Source: RGIG4079 sp045646905 (GTDB lineage Bacteria > Bacteroidota > Bacteroidia > Bacteroidales > Muribaculaceae). Taken from it: DNA of 64,000 bases. The number at the start of each line of letters is the position of its first letter. Positions within the stretch are counted from its first letter, which is position 1. The position numbers and the translations under genes are program-made. The stretch is from assembly GCA_045646905.1 (NCBI GenBank), contig JAZRLP010000029.1, forward strand, positions 171,304 to 235,303, given 5' to 3'. Below, one piece after another: positions 26,476 to 36,273 of this stretch. The notes beneath the pieces are model-generated. The model was not told where the DNA came from. It saw nothing but the letters and a program-made list of their open reading frames with translations, and searched no databases.

Positions 26476-27571
26476 TTATTATATTCACTATTCCTTTAAA
26501 TAAAGAATCTGATGAAAAATCAACAATTTTACACTGAGAATTATAACAGTTTAATTGCTCTTTTGCACCAGTAAAATTAGTGGTTATAATTGGTTTATCA
26601 AAAAGTTTAGCTTCTGACAATGTAATACAAAATCCCTCATGTTTTGATGGCTGAACGTATATATCACAATGTTTCATATATGGGTATGGATTTACCATTG
26701 CTCCATAGAATATCGCATTGTTTTCAATTCCGTATTCTTTAGATTTTGTTTTACAATTATTCAAATCATTCCCGTTCCCAATATAATGCCAATACACATT
26801 ATATCCAGCATCTAAAAGCAATTCGAGTGTTTCTAATGTCATATATTGACCTTTCTCTTTTGAAACTCTGCCAACAGTAACAATATTTATTCCATTATAG
26901 TTTACAAACGGATTTTCTAATTCATCTGCTAATTGCAGAATTTCTTGTTTGTTAATTTTATTTGGATAAAATCTTGATTTTGTCACAAAATGAGGGAAAG
27001 TATTATCAAATATCTCTTTACCTTGTTGAGAAACTATATTTATCTTATTGTAATTATCATATAATTTATTGATGATACCTATATCGGGATGAGTTTTTGA
27101 AATATCATAATGAATCCAAACTTGTTTTTCTTTTGCTTTAACCTTTTTAGTTACAAAATAATCTATAAAAGGAAATGGCCCAGCATATGCTAATACTTTA
27201 TCAAATTCAATTGGAAATTCTTCAACATTACTAAACATTAAGTTGAATAATACTTTTTGAGTTCTCGTCAATTTATAACATATATAAGCATACAATAATT
27301 TTAGGGCAAATAATATTTGCTTTTGTTGTAAATAAGATTTTATATTTGAAAGAGGGGGATTGTTAAATATATGTTTGTTTTCTTTATAAAATGATATTTC
27401 ATGTAAAGTTATATGTGGAGGCAATTTGGATAGTAAGTCACCTTTTTTCTCTAATAAAGCAACATGAATATCATATTCTTTGGGAGAATATGATGCTAGT
27501 TCTGCTAGGAGTGCCTTTTCTACTCCTCCGATATTCATTGTGTGTGCAACAAAAAGTATAGATTGCTTCAT
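26441..27571 (-). CDS. Glycosyltransferase family 4 (paralogue C)
   Basis: A 376-residue GT-B enzyme: NIGGVEKALLAELASY (13-28), WIHYDIS in the middle, NPYPYMKHCDIYVQPS and donor-site KHEGFCITLSEAKL. It is a paralogue of the GT4 genes at 21553 and 22756 but is separated from them by the TagD/TagF pair and a GT2. The large overlap with the downstream GT2 start (35 bases) and the ATGA link to the upstream GT2 indicate coupled translation. Confidence 0.9.
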   Translation of the reverse strand: MKQSILFVAHTMNIGGVEKALLAELASYSPKEYDIHVALLEKKGDLLSKLPPHITLHEISFYKENKHIFNNPPLSNIKSYLQQKQILFALKLLYAYICYKLTRTQKVLFNLMFSNVEEFPIEFDKVLAYAGPFPFIDYFVTKKVKAKEKQVWIHYDISKTHPDIGIINKLYDNYNKINIVSQQGKEIFDNTFPHFVTKSRFYPNKINKQEILQLADELENPFVNYNGINIVTVGRVSKEKGQYMTLETLELLLDAGYNVYWHYIGNGNDLNNCKTKSKEYGIENNAIFYGAMVNPYPYMKHCDIYVQPSKHEGFCITLSEAKLFDKPIITTNFTGAKEQLNCYNSQCKIVDFSSDSLFKGIVNIINDSIIYSNTNL

Positions 27572-28479
27572 TTAAAAATCTTACAATATATTTTTAACCC
27601 CAATATTTTTAAGATTGCTAATCTAATCTTAATGCCATTTTTACAAGGAGTGAATATTAGTTTTAGTAAATTTATTTCAAACATGGGAATATCCATATTT
27701 TTATTTTCAAATTTTAACAAATACATATAATTTGATAGCATTCTATAAAAAACTATGCAATATATCTCGTTAAGATTTTTAGGTAAGTTCTTGAGTATAT
27801 TTTGATCAGCCTTTATTTGATCAATTATTACACTTTCGCTAATTGTTTTTCTAGTAATTTGATCAGTATGTTGTCGATAATAGTAATAACCCCAAGGTGA
27901 TATGTAACATTTTTTTGTTAAATTAATAATTTGGGGAAAAACATATCTATCTTCATAATTTTGCCCGATAGGATATCTTAATTTTTCGAATATTTGTTTT
28001 CTATATATTTTATCACAAGCATAATTTGTAATAAATTTATTTTTTATCCATTGAATATATATATCCTCAATGGATTCTAATAGCATTTCTGTGTTATTTG
28101 TTACTCGTTCTACATGTATATGTGAAATTTGAATAAAATCTATTTCATTATTTTGTTCTAATTTAGTTATACATTGCTCATAGATATGTTCATTTGTGTA
28201 ATAATCATCAGAGTCGATAAATGTTATATATTTCCCACTAGCATATTCTAATCCAGAATTTCTAGCAGAAGATAATCCTCCATTTTCTTTGTGAATTACG
28301 ACAACACGAGAATCTTGAGAAGCATATTTATCACAAATTTCACCGCAATTGTCGGTACTCCCGTCATTTACTAATATTAATTCAAAATCAGTAAATGTTT
28401 GAGATAGTATACTATTTAGACACTCTATTAAATATTTTTTAACATTATAGACAGGTACTATTACTGAAAGTTTTGGCAT
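27568..28479 (-). CDS. Glycosyltransferase family 2
   Basis: A 303-residue GT2 enzyme starting MPKLSVIVPVYNVKKYL, with VNDGSTDNCG near 37-46, LSSARNSGL and FIDSDDYY near 90-97. The C-terminal part is basic and lysine-rich. It overlaps the end of the next upstream GT2 by 35 bases. Catalytic motifs are intact; donor and acceptor are unknown. Confidence 0.92.
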   Translation of the reverse strand: MPKLSVIVPVYNVKKYLIECLNSILSQTFTDFELILVNDGSTDNCGEICDKYASQDSRVVVIHKENGGLSSARNSGLEYASGKYITFIDSDDYYTNEHIYEQCITKLEQNNEIDFIQISHIHVERVTNNTEMLLESIEDIYIQWIKNKFITNYACDKIYRKQIFEKLRYPIGQNYEDRYVFPQIINLTKKCYISPWGYYYYRQHTDQITRKTISESVIIDQIKADQNILKNLPKNLNEIYCIVFYRMLSNYMYLLKFENKNMDIPMFEINLLKLIFTPCKNGIKIRLAILKILGLKIYCKIFK

Positions 28480-29452
28480 ATATGAAATTGATTATCTTTG
28501 AGATTTTTCTATATAGCATAAATAAAAATAGAAAAATTAAATTTTTATGAGCTAGATTATATATATTTCTATAGATAAAATTAATTTGTTTATCTTTTTT
28601 TACAGCTGTTGATATCTCTGGAAATGTATTTCTCCAATTTGTATAATCATTTTTTTTAAGGGCAAGAAATTTATCCTTTATAAAATACTTCCAATGATAA
28701 AAAAAAAGGGTGTTATATAATTGTTTAGAAATTAAAAAATCCTCTACTTGCTTAATTGCTTCTTTTTGCTGCAAAATATACTTGATATCAGAAGTTTTTG
28801 TTGTAATCGCATTTTCATTAACACGATTATAATGATATAATGGTTTTTGAAGATAACATAGTTTATTGCAATGATAGTATATTTTGAATAAAATAATCAT
28901 ATCCTCTAAAAGATTAATACCTTTAACTGGATATATATTATATTCGGTTATAATTTTACATCTGACTAGCCGACAAGGAAGATACCACCTAGTATCTAAT
29001 GCTTCAGAAGATGTTATTATTTCTTTAGGTGTTTTGGTTGTATATAAGTCTATTTTGACGGAACTTTGTTTGTATTCATGATATAAGTCGCAAACAACAA
29101 TATCAGAATTATTGGAAACTGCAAAGTTATACATTTGCTCATACATATCTAATTCTACCCAATCATCTGGATCGCAATGAATCATATATTCTCCTGTCAT
29201 CGCTTTCATACCTGAAGTACGAGCTCCTGCTTGTCCTTGGTTTTGTTCGTGGTTAATGATTTTAACTTGGTTAATTCGATGTGGATACTCCTTAAGAATA
29301 TTATCTAAGATTAACATAGAATTATCTGGAGAACAATCATTTACGAATATATATTCAATATCGTCTAATGTTTGTTCAAATAATGATCTTAAACATCTTT
29401 CAATATACATTTCTACATTATATATTGGTACGATAACAGATACTTTAGGCAT
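28445..29452 (-). CDS. Glycosyltransferase family 2
   Basis: A 335-residue GT2 enzyme. I place the start at the ATG at 29452 (MPKVSVIVPIYN), 2 bases past the stop of the pyruvyltransferase gene; a longer frame to 29482 overlaps that gene and adds no recognisable sequence. VNDCSPDNS, GQAGARTSGM and HCDPDDW (the DxD region) are visible. The Asp-Pro-Asp-Asp variant occurs in GT2 enzymes. It lies between the pyruvylation pair and the other GT2 genes. Confidence 0.9.
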   Translation of the reverse strand: MPKVSVIVPIYNVEMYIERCLRSLFEQTLDDIEYIFVNDCSPDNSMLILDNILKEYPHRINQVKIINHEQNQGQAGARTSGMKAMTGEYMIHCDPDDWVELDMYEQMYNFAVSNNSDIVVCDLYHEYKQSSVKIDLYTTKTPKEIITSSEALDTRWYLPCRLVRCKIITEYNIYPVKGINLLEDMIILFKIYYHCNKLCYLQKPLYHYNRVNENAITTKTSDIKYILQQKEAIKQVEDFLISKQLYNTLFFYHWKYFIKDKFLALKKNDYTNWRNTFPEISTAVKKDKQINFIYRNIYNLAHKNLIFLFLFMLYRKISKIINFIYAKTFSNSTCL

Positions 29453-29454
29453 CG

Positions 29455-30549
29455 CTATTTTAGGTTGTTTGTTAGGAAACAAATACTTTTATTTAGAAGA
29501 GTTGATTTAATATTATTAATATTAATCCAATTTATTTGATTTGAATTTAGATTAATACTTTTAACATCATTAAATAATCTGTCTTGAAGTTTGAATTGTG
29601 ATAGTAATGAATTAAAACGGCTATTACCACGAGAAGTATTGCAAATAGAATAGAATTCTTTATTGAAAATTATTGAAAATACAGTACCGTGAAAAGAATC
29701 GGTAATAACCATTTTAGCATCACGAAACATTGCTAACCACTCTTCAACAGAAAGAGTACAATCACTATCAGCACTAACTAATTTTAGTTTTAGACCCTTT
29801 TCTTTTGCTATTTTCTCAAGTTGATTTTTTGTATTATAATCTTTGTCTAGAATATAAGCAAATAATATATTGTCATTTTCAGTTGGAATATCCTTGCATG
29901 GGTTCAAATAATCTTCTTTTTCTAATAATAGGGTAGGGTCTAAAACCGTTACCGCATCTGCCCGATTGAGATATTTTCTGCACAAATCAACTCCATCAAT
30001 TTCACGAGTTGAAACGGCATCAAATTGTTGGATTAAATTTGCAAATTGTTTTGTTTGCTCGTTGTCATATTCCCATTCGCTAGTGCCAAATGATACAGCA
30101 TAGGCAATGCGTTTTACGTTAGTGCTTTGGGGGATAAATGACAAAAACATTTTATCCAATATCCCCCAATTATATAACGGTCTCCATACTTGATCACTCC
30201 CGACAATAAATGCATCATATAGAGTATAGTCTATTGAACTCCAGTTGTTTACAAACCTGCGATTAATGTATTTTGAAATAAAAGGCTTTAATATATGACT
30301 TAATTGTCTAATATAATTATTATGTTGTTTTTCATTAAATATATATTTTCGTTTTTTGAGGATATATTTTGTGAAAGTACGCTTAGGCAATTCTAAAAAC
30401 AACTTTAACTTTGAAATATGTAGATAAGGATCTTTCTCTATTGTAATGGGTTCATGCCCTAATTTTATCAACACTTGTTGCAATGCATAATTTTGCAATA
30501 CACCTCCATAGTTAGCCCGTAACGGCTGTGTTAATATCGCAATTTTCAT
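29455..30549 (-). CDS. Polysaccharide pyruvyl transferase family protein
   Basis: A 364-residue protein when started at MKIAILTQPL (ATG at 30549), 7 bases after the upstream stop; the frame upstream of this Met runs inside the previous gene. N-terminal NYGGVLQNYALQQVL, central GSDQVWRP and C-terminal DSFHGTVFSIIF are the PS_pyruv_trans (CsaB/WcaK-like) blocks. Such enzymes move pyruvate from phosphoenolpyruvate onto a sugar as a ketal, giving the polymer a negative charge. It is paired with a FrhB-like gene, a common arrangement in Bacteroidota capsule loci. Confidence 0.92.
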   Translation of the reverse strand: MKIAILTQPLRANYGGVLQNYALQQVLIKLGHEPITIEKDPYLHISKLKLFLELPKRTFTKYILKKRKYIFNEKQHNNYIRQLSHILKPFISKYINRRFVNNWSSIDYTLYDAFIVGSDQVWRPLYNWGILDKMFLSFIPQSTNVKRIAYAVSFGTSEWEYDNEQTKQFANLIQQFDAVSTREIDGVDLCRKYLNRADAVTVLDPTLLLEKEDYLNPCKDIPTENDNILFAYILDKDYNTKNQLEKIAKEKGLKLKLVSADSDCTLSVEEWLAMFRDAKMVITDSFHGTVFSIIFNKEFYSICNTSRGNSRFNSLLSQFKLQDRLFNDVKSINLNSNQINWININNIKSTLLNKSICFLTNNLK

Positions 30550-30556
30550 TTTTGAA

Positions 30557-31678
30557 TTATTTTTTAATGCGACTAGCAATGCGTCTAATGAGTGATGATT
30601 GTTGTTTTTTCTGGATTTTGTTATATATTGAAAATCCGTATTTGTCAAAATTATCAAAGAAATATTTGCGATATTTTGGCTCTGATACGCTTTTAAAATA
30701 ACTATGGTTATATTTTATTGCAGTATTGAAATCAGATTCTATTTTATCACATTCATCCAATGAGTTAAATAATTCTATCCCTTTTTCGCTATTTATGAGA
30801 ACTAAATTACATCCTTTGTCATCATCAAATTCTGGATGAATGTGTTGTATTCCCCAAAAATCAGCAATTGTAATATCGCTCTTGCTCTTCCCATCTTTAG
30901 CTGGACATATTGCACACGATGGTCGCAAGCATAAGTCAGATAAAAATATCTTCATATATACATTTTGTCCAACTGTTTCTCTAACAACTTCTTTTTGGTC
31001 TTTTGATACAACGACTTCGTAACTCTTCCAACTATTGCTCTTGTCACGAAATGAAATAGAAGAAGTATCGCTTAGTTCAAATTGTGCTTTATATTTTTGC
31101 CACACCATAGGACTAGGAACACCATGGCAAATTATGTCAACACAAATGAGGTTTTGATATTCTTTAATTAGATATCTCTTTAGTCCAGCAATTTGACATG
31201 GTGTACCACTAAATAAGACTTGACGACCTTGTTTTAGAAATTGTTCAACTTTAATATAGTTATCGTTTATTCTTGATTGAACATATTTACTTCCACGAAA
31301 TTTAGCTAAATCGTCAATTGTTTCAGCTGAATCATGGACTACTTCCCATTGCTCGTTAAATTTTGCCCCAAAAACAACGCCTCTGTTGTTGATAGTTTTA
31401 GTTGCTAACAACGTGAATATGCCTCCAGAAGAACTTTGTAGTCTAACAATCTCATCTTTATTTTTTGCTGCGTAAGTTTTAATTGGTTCTGATGGCAATT
31501 TTTGATTTATAACGGGACAAACTTTTTCACAGATATCACATTTGGTGCATTTGTTTGGATCTATAATTGGATAAAGAAAGCCTTCTTTATCTCTCTTCAT
31601 TGATATTGCATTATGAACACATCTTTGAGCACATGCTTCACAACCACAACAATCATATTTTGATTTTATTGATATCAT
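30557..31678 (-). CDS. FrhB-like iron-sulfur flavoprotein of capsule loci
   Basis: A 373-residue protein of the coenzyme F420 hydrogenase/dehydrogenase beta-subunit family. Two ferredoxin-type 4Fe-4S clusters are encoded at the N-terminus (C10, C11, C13, C16, C20 and C44, C47, C50, C54), followed by GTPCQIAGLKRYL and, in the C-terminal half, a further cysteine cluster (CLRPSCAICPAKDGK). In Bacteroidota it occurs next to pyruvyl transferases, but F420 itself is not expected there, so a flavin-based redox step on the sugar or its pyruvyl group is an inference. Confidence 0.88.
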   Translation of the reverse strand: MISIKSKYDCCGCEACAQRCVHNAISMKRDKEGFLYPIIDPNKCTKCDICEKVCPVINQKLPSEPIKTYAAKNKDEIVRLQSSSGGIFTLLATKTINNRGVVFGAKFNEQWEVVHDSAETIDDLAKFRGSKYVQSRINDNYIKVEQFLKQGRQVLFSGTPCQIAGLKRYLIKEYQNLICVDIICHGVPSPMVWQKYKAQFELSDTSSISFRDKSNSWKSYEVVVSKDQKEVVRETVGQNVYMKIFLSDLCLRPSCAICPAKDGKSKSDITIADFWGIQHIHPEFDDDKGCNLVLINSEKGIELFNSLDECDKIESDFNTAIKYNHSYFKSVSEPKYRKYFFDNFDKYGFSIYNKIQKKQQSSLIRRIASRIKK

Positions 31679-31683
31679 CGTTA

Positions 31684-33303
31684 TTATGAGAATTTTAATA
31701 ATATTTTTTGTGCTTGTGATTTTAATTGCATCTGTTCGGCTTTAGTACAACCTATATAATAAACGCTTATAGCAACACTAATAACTGCAATTATAGAAGT
31801 AGAAATGAACTGAATTATTTCACTATTTATGTAATTATAACTAATAGCTGGTAATATTGCAGCGACTAAACCAACTAATATAACTCTTAAGTAGACATTC
31901 TTTATGAAATCACGAATAGAGAGTCCTGGTAAGTCACCTCTCAACATATATAGCCTAACAAATGTAGCCATAATAGATGTTGCTAACTTTGCAACAAAAA
32001 CCGCTTCAACAGGAGCTCCTAACTTTAACGCAACATATGCAATAGGCAATGTGAGTAACAAAACACCACCTACGATTATTTGATAATTACGAATAACTCC
32101 ATTTGCTAATTTTGCTGTAATTAATGGGCGAGCCATTAGTTCATTAAACATAAATAGAATTGTAATTAATACAAAATTTACAGTGTGTTCAGGAACTTGT
32201 CCTAACCATAAATTTAAGATGAATCGCGCGTTAAAAAAAACTGGAAGAGCGATAAATAACATTAGATATGGAGCAAATTTACACCCCATATAAAGCAATT
32301 TTAGTAGTTCATTAAATTTTTGTGCAGCATACAATTTCGTAATTTGGGGAGTAAATGCCATCGTAAAGTTCCCTACGAACCCTGAGATTACTCCAGTAAG
32401 AGTTGCTGCTATCCCTGCTGCAGCATTTACAACAGTAGTTTTTGTGAAAATGTTAATTAAAATATCGCTACCTTGCCCGCGCAAAATAGCAGCAGAACTT
32501 CCAACAAGTTCCCATCCTGCAAATCCAAACATTTGTTTGAATAGTGGCTTGTCTAATATTGGTCTATATGAACATTCCTCAAAATGACGTTTGCAATACC
32601 AACCATATATTAATCGTATGATTAAAGCAACGGCTACGCCTAGCACGGCATATGTTTCTAATTTATCAAATGGAGAAATAAGCAAGAGATATACTATAAC
32701 TAGCTTAAGCACAACTTCTAGAATACTAACATAGGCAAAAGCATTCATGCGTTCATGTGCAACAATACATGCATTATATGGCAAACTAATTAATCCGATA
32801 GCAAATGTGATTAATGAGCAATGGAATACCCAATGAGCGGCAACCATTCGGTCTGGATTGATTTGTAATTCGTTATTTAAAAACCATATACCAATGATTT
32901 CGGCAACTATAATTACTATTATTGCAAGAATTATTTGTATAGTAACAGAGGTTGAAAATACTCTTTTAAGTTTTTCAAGATTCCCAGTTCCTAATTCATA
33001 TGTTATAAATCGGCCTATTGATCCTGAGATAGACGCAGAAATAAGAGAAAACATTGCAACTACACCTCCAACTACATTATTAATACCATAGTCTTCTACA
33101 CCTAGCGTGTTTAGTACAACTCTAGATGTGTATAATCCTACGGCCATTGTAATCAGCATGCGAAAGTATAGGTATATTGTATTCTTTGCAATTCGCTTGT
33201 TGGATGATATTGGCTCCGAGGATGGAGTAGGGGAGTCAAGTTTTTTTGAATCTTGACTGTCTTGTTGTTCGTTTATTATATTTAATTCTTCGTTAGTTGC
33301 CAT
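31684..33303 (-). CDS. wzx: Wzx-type polysaccharide flippase (MATE/MOP superfamily)
   Basis: A 539-residue membrane protein with about 14 hydrophobic segments after a polar 35-residue N-terminal tail rich in Ser, Pro, Glu and Asp. TSRVVLNTLGVEDYGINNVVGG is the opening typical of Bacteroidota O-antigen/capsule flippases. It carries lipid-linked repeat units from the cytoplasmic to the periplasmic face for polymerisation. It is the only flippase in the locus. Confidence 0.92.
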   Translation of the reverse strand: MATNEELNIINEQQDSQDSKKLDSPTPSSEPISSNKRIAKNTIYLYFRMLITMAVGLYTSRVVLNTLGVEDYGINNVVGGVVAMFSLISASISGSIGRFITYELGTGNLEKLKRVFSTSVTIQIILAIIVIIVAEIIGIWFLNNELQINPDRMVAAHWVFHCSLITFAIGLISLPYNACIVAHERMNAFAYVSILEVVLKLVIVYLLLISPFDKLETYAVLGVAVALIIRLIYGWYCKRHFEECSYRPILDKPLFKQMFGFAGWELVGSSAAILRGQGSDILINIFTKTTVVNAAAGIAATLTGVISGFVGNFTMAFTPQITKLYAAQKFNELLKLLYMGCKFAPYLMLFIALPVFFNARFILNLWLGQVPEHTVNFVLITILFMFNELMARPLITAKLANGVIRNYQIIVGGVLLLTLPIAYVALKLGAPVEAVFVAKLATSIMATFVRLYMLRGDLPGLSIRDFIKNVYLRVILVGLVAAILPAISYNYINSEIIQFISTSIIAVISVAISVYYIGCTKAEQMQLKSQAQKILLKFS

Positions 33304-33329
33304 CTAATGATGGTTGTTTTTGACGTTGT

Positions 33330-34265
33330 CTATTTACTACTTTGCAAAGATGGGAACATTGGCATTATACGCCAATACATATAGTCCTTAAAATTTAAAG
33401 CTCGCCATAGTTGCAATTTATTGGAATTCTCACGGAATTTTTTTAGTTCTGTGATTCTTTCAATTTTATTAGCCGATTTGAGATATGTATAAAATAAATG
33501 CAAATAAGTAGTGTATGTATCCTTTTTGATGGCTGTAAGTTTGATGCTAAACGCTTGTTCTATATTTTTTGTTGATGCTATTCTTGCATGAATATGGTCA
33601 ATACATTCATTTGCATTAAGCGAATATTTTTGTTCAATTGCAGTTGCTTCAAAATAATATTTATAAATTACAATTGGATTTAACTTTATATTTTTACAAC
33701 AACTGATATAATTGTATACAAAAATTGTGTCTTCACCTCGCTTTAAAAATAAATCAAATTGTAATAAATTTGATTTAATTATTTCTCGACGGAACATCTT
33801 GCTACAAATTGTTGTAAGATATAATGCATTATAATCATCGATAAACCAATTGGCGATATCTATATTATTTGACAACAACAGAGATGCCTGAGGTAGATTC
33901 TTGTCGTTATTATTCCCTATAGTTTTTAATCCTGCAACTTCAAAATCTGCATTGTAGGAGAATGTACATAAATAATTGGGATATATGGTATCATCGCTAT
34001 CAACAAATGTGATGTATTCCCCACGAGATTTTTCTATCCCAATGTTGCGGGCTGAACTTGTGCCTCCTTTTTCTTTATGAATTACAATTATGCGTGAATC
34101 TTTTTGTGCATATTCTTCACAAATCTTGCCCGAATTGTCGATGCTACCATCATTAACAAGGATTAGTTCAAAATCCGAGTATGTTTGAGCCAAAATGCTA
34201 TCAATACATCTCGAAAGATAAGCCTCAGAATTGTAAATAGGGACTATGATTGAAACTTTTGGCAT
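33330..34265 (-). CDS. Glycosyltransferase family 2
   Basis: A 311-residue GT2 enzyme beginning MPKVSIIVPIYNSEAYL, with VNDGSIDNSG near 37-46, TSSARNIGI and FVDSDDTI near 90-97. It is close in its first 100 residues to the GT2 genes at 27568 and 25465, suggesting duplication within the locus. It precedes wzx and lies 12 bases after another GT2. Confidence 0.92.
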   Translation of the reverse strand: MPKVSIIVPIYNSEAYLSRCIDSILAQTYSDFELILVNDGSIDNSGKICEEYAQKDSRIIVIHKEKGGTSSARNIGIEKSRGEYITFVDSDDTIYPNYLCTFSYNADFEVAGLKTIGNNNDKNLPQASLLLSNNIDIANWFIDDYNALYLTTICSKMFRREIIKSNLLQFDLFLKRGEDTIFVYNYISCCKNIKLNPIVIYKYYFEATAIEQKYSLNANECIDHIHARIASTKNIEQAFSIKLTAIKKDTYTTYLHLFYTYLKSANKIERITELKKFRENSNKLQLWRALNFKDYMYWRIMPMFPSLQSSK

Positions 34266-34277
34266 TTGTTATAATCG

Positions 34278-35216
34278 CTATCCTATAATATTTAGGATTA
34301 ATTTTTTAAAAACTCGTGAGAATGACTTCTTTTCTGTCATATATAAAGCTTCTGCTGATGACAATTGAAAAGATGACCAAAATGGTTGACTTAGTTCTGC
34401 TTGTAAATATTCAATAGCAACATCCTTTGACATAGATTTCGAATTAATTAAATGTCGAATATGATAATTGAGTAATTCTATTAATTCGTTTTGCAATGCA
34501 CCTATGTATTGTTGAAAACCATTATCTAATGCCCAATTATATTTTAGTTGGTAAACATCTTTATAACCTTGTAGTGATTCTATATTGAATGTAGATGAAG
34601 TTCGACCTCCCCATGAATAGTTATAGTGAGCAGTAGGAATGTATTCAATTTTAGGAGTTGTTGCATATATTGGCAAATTAAAGATTCTGTCTTCTCCCCA
34701 AAATCCATTATATGGGATTGATGTTATTGATTTAATTAATTTACTCTTATATAATTTGCCACAACATTGCACAGGGAAAAGTTGTTCATTATATAGACAT
34801 GCGTTTAATGCTTGAGTGGCGTCGTAGTTTGAGCGAAATTTGACAGGGATGCCCCATTTAGTTAATCGTCGAATAATCTTCATTTGAACTATATCAGCAT
34901 CTGACTTTTTTTGTGACATTATACATTTATTTATTGCATCTTTGCTTAAATAGTCATCAGCATCAATAAAAGTTATATAGTTCCCTTTTGTATGTTTTAT
35001 CCCGACTTGCCTTGCTTTTGGTAGACCATAGTTTTGATCGGTGGTAATAACTTTTATGTTAGGGCAAAACTCGTTGCAAATATTTAGAGAATTATCGGTG
35101 CTACAATCATTTACTACAATGATTTCAATGTCTTTATACGTTTGCTCTAATGCGGAAAGAATAGTGCGCTTAATAGTGTTCTCTTTGTTGTATAAAGTGA
35201 TAATTATTGAAACCAT
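34278..35216 (-). CDS. Glycosyltransferase family 2
   Basis: A 312-residue GT2 enzyme: MVSIIITLYNKENTI at the start, VNDCSTDNS near 35-43, LPKARQVGI and FIDADDYL near 88-95. The C-terminal half is longer and has no extra recognised domain. It follows the acyltransferase gene by 4 bases and is the first glycosyltransferase of the operon, though gene order does not give the order of sugar addition. Confidence 0.92.
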   Translation of the reverse strand: MVSIIITLYNKENTIKRTILSALEQTYKDIEIIVVNDCSTDNSLNICNEFCPNIKVITTDQNYGLPKARQVGIKHTKGNYITFIDADDYLSKDAINKCIMSQKKSDADIVQMKIIRRLTKWGIPVKFRSNYDATQALNACLYNEQLFPVQCCGKLYKSKLIKSITSIPYNGFWGEDRIFNLPIYATTPKIEYIPTAHYNYSWGGRTSSTFNIESLQGYKDVYQLKYNWALDNGFQQYIGALQNELIELLNYHIRHLINSKSMSKDVAIEYLQAELSQPFWSSFQLSSAEALYMTEKKSFSRVFKKLILNIIG

Positions 35217-35220
35217 AAAA

Positions 35221-36273
35221 CTAAACTTTCCCTAGTAATATTAGTGAAAGATATTTGCTTTTTGAAATGATGTGACTAACCATTAAGGTTATCGCAATTA
35301 TGATAATCGCTGTAATAAATGACACTACTAACAACGGCACAAACCCTAATCCCATTTCAATCATAGGTTGGCGAAGCCCTGTCATTTGGAACAAGAAAAA
35401 GTAATGTAATAAGTAGATGGCAAGACTTTCTTTGCCGACTAATTGCAATTTTTGTATAAACCAAGAAGGCTTTTCTTGAGCAAACTCAGTTTTGGCCCAA
35501 GGCTTTATAACGTTAAATGTAATTACAATCAAGCAAATTTGATAAATAATTGTGATAATAAGTTCTAATTGGTAAGTAAGCAATGGGAACTCCCAAAAAT
35601 AGCAAGTATAGTATAATGTTATACCTCCAATTAAGATTGAAAGAGTAAAAATAGTGTTATTAGAAAGAATTTCATCAAATTTATCCTTGTATTTGTGGCT
35701 CAGTGCCCCAAATATAAAAATTGGCATAAATTTAACGACTAACTCAAGACTTAAATAATTAACTATATTGCTTTTTGAAATAATGCTAATAACCGCAAGT
35801 GTTATATATGTGGCAAGAATGAGTAAAATACTTATTATCTTGTTGTTTATTTTATTTAATATTGCTACTAATACGCAGTATATTAGTATTAATTCAAATA
35901 AACATAATGTAAACCAATATCCATTTTTCCAAACATCTAAATACAAACCGCTCAAAGAAGAAGATAACGGACTTTCAAGACCACTATGAGGAAAATATAG
36001 AGTCCATAATGCGCTAACGCATAAAAATGGCAATATTAATTGTTTGAAACGAGATGATATATTTGGTAATATAATTTTATTTTCAGTCGTCTTAAATGTG
36101 AAGTATCCACTGATAAAGAAAAATAAAGGCATATGCGTCTTATCAATCAGTTTGAACAAAAAAGCTTTATCGATGTCATGAATGCCCATTATCAGTACAT
36201 GGCCCATTACAACAAGTAATATTGCGATACCCTTTATAATATCAAAATGGTGTAATCTTTGTTTACTCATCAA
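35221..36273 (-). CDS. Acyltransferase family 3
   Basis: A 350-residue membrane protein with about ten hydrophobic segments. HHFDIIKGIAILLVVMGHV near the start has the acyltransferase-3 signature, with the histidine of the first helix, followed by MPLFFFISGYFTFKT. It probably O-acetylates a sugar of the repeat. It is not close in sequence to the other acyltransferase-3 gene at 13550. It overlaps upxY by 11 bases. Confidence 0.9.
   Translation of the reverse strand: MMSKQRLHHFDIIKGIAILLVVMGHVLIMGIHDIDKAFLFKLIDKTHMPLFFFISGYFTFKTTENKIILPNISSRFKQLILPFLCVSALWTLYFPHSGLESPLSSSLSGLYLDVWKNGYWFTLCLFELILIYCVLVAILNKINNKIISILLILATYITLAVISIISKSNIVNYLSLELVVKFMPIFIFGALSHKYKDKFDEILSNNTIFTLSILIGGITLYYTCYFWEFPLLTYQLELIITIIYQICLIVITFNVIKPWAKTEFAQEKPSWFIQKLQLVGKESLAIYLLHYFFLFQMTGLRQPMIEMGLGFVPLLVVSFITAIIIIAITLMVSHIISKSKYLSLILLGKV

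Noticed and set aside
30550..30657. N-terminal extension of the pyruvyl transferase
   Set aside because: It overlaps the FrhB-like gene by 100 bases; the family start MKIAILTQP lies 7 bases past that gene's stop.
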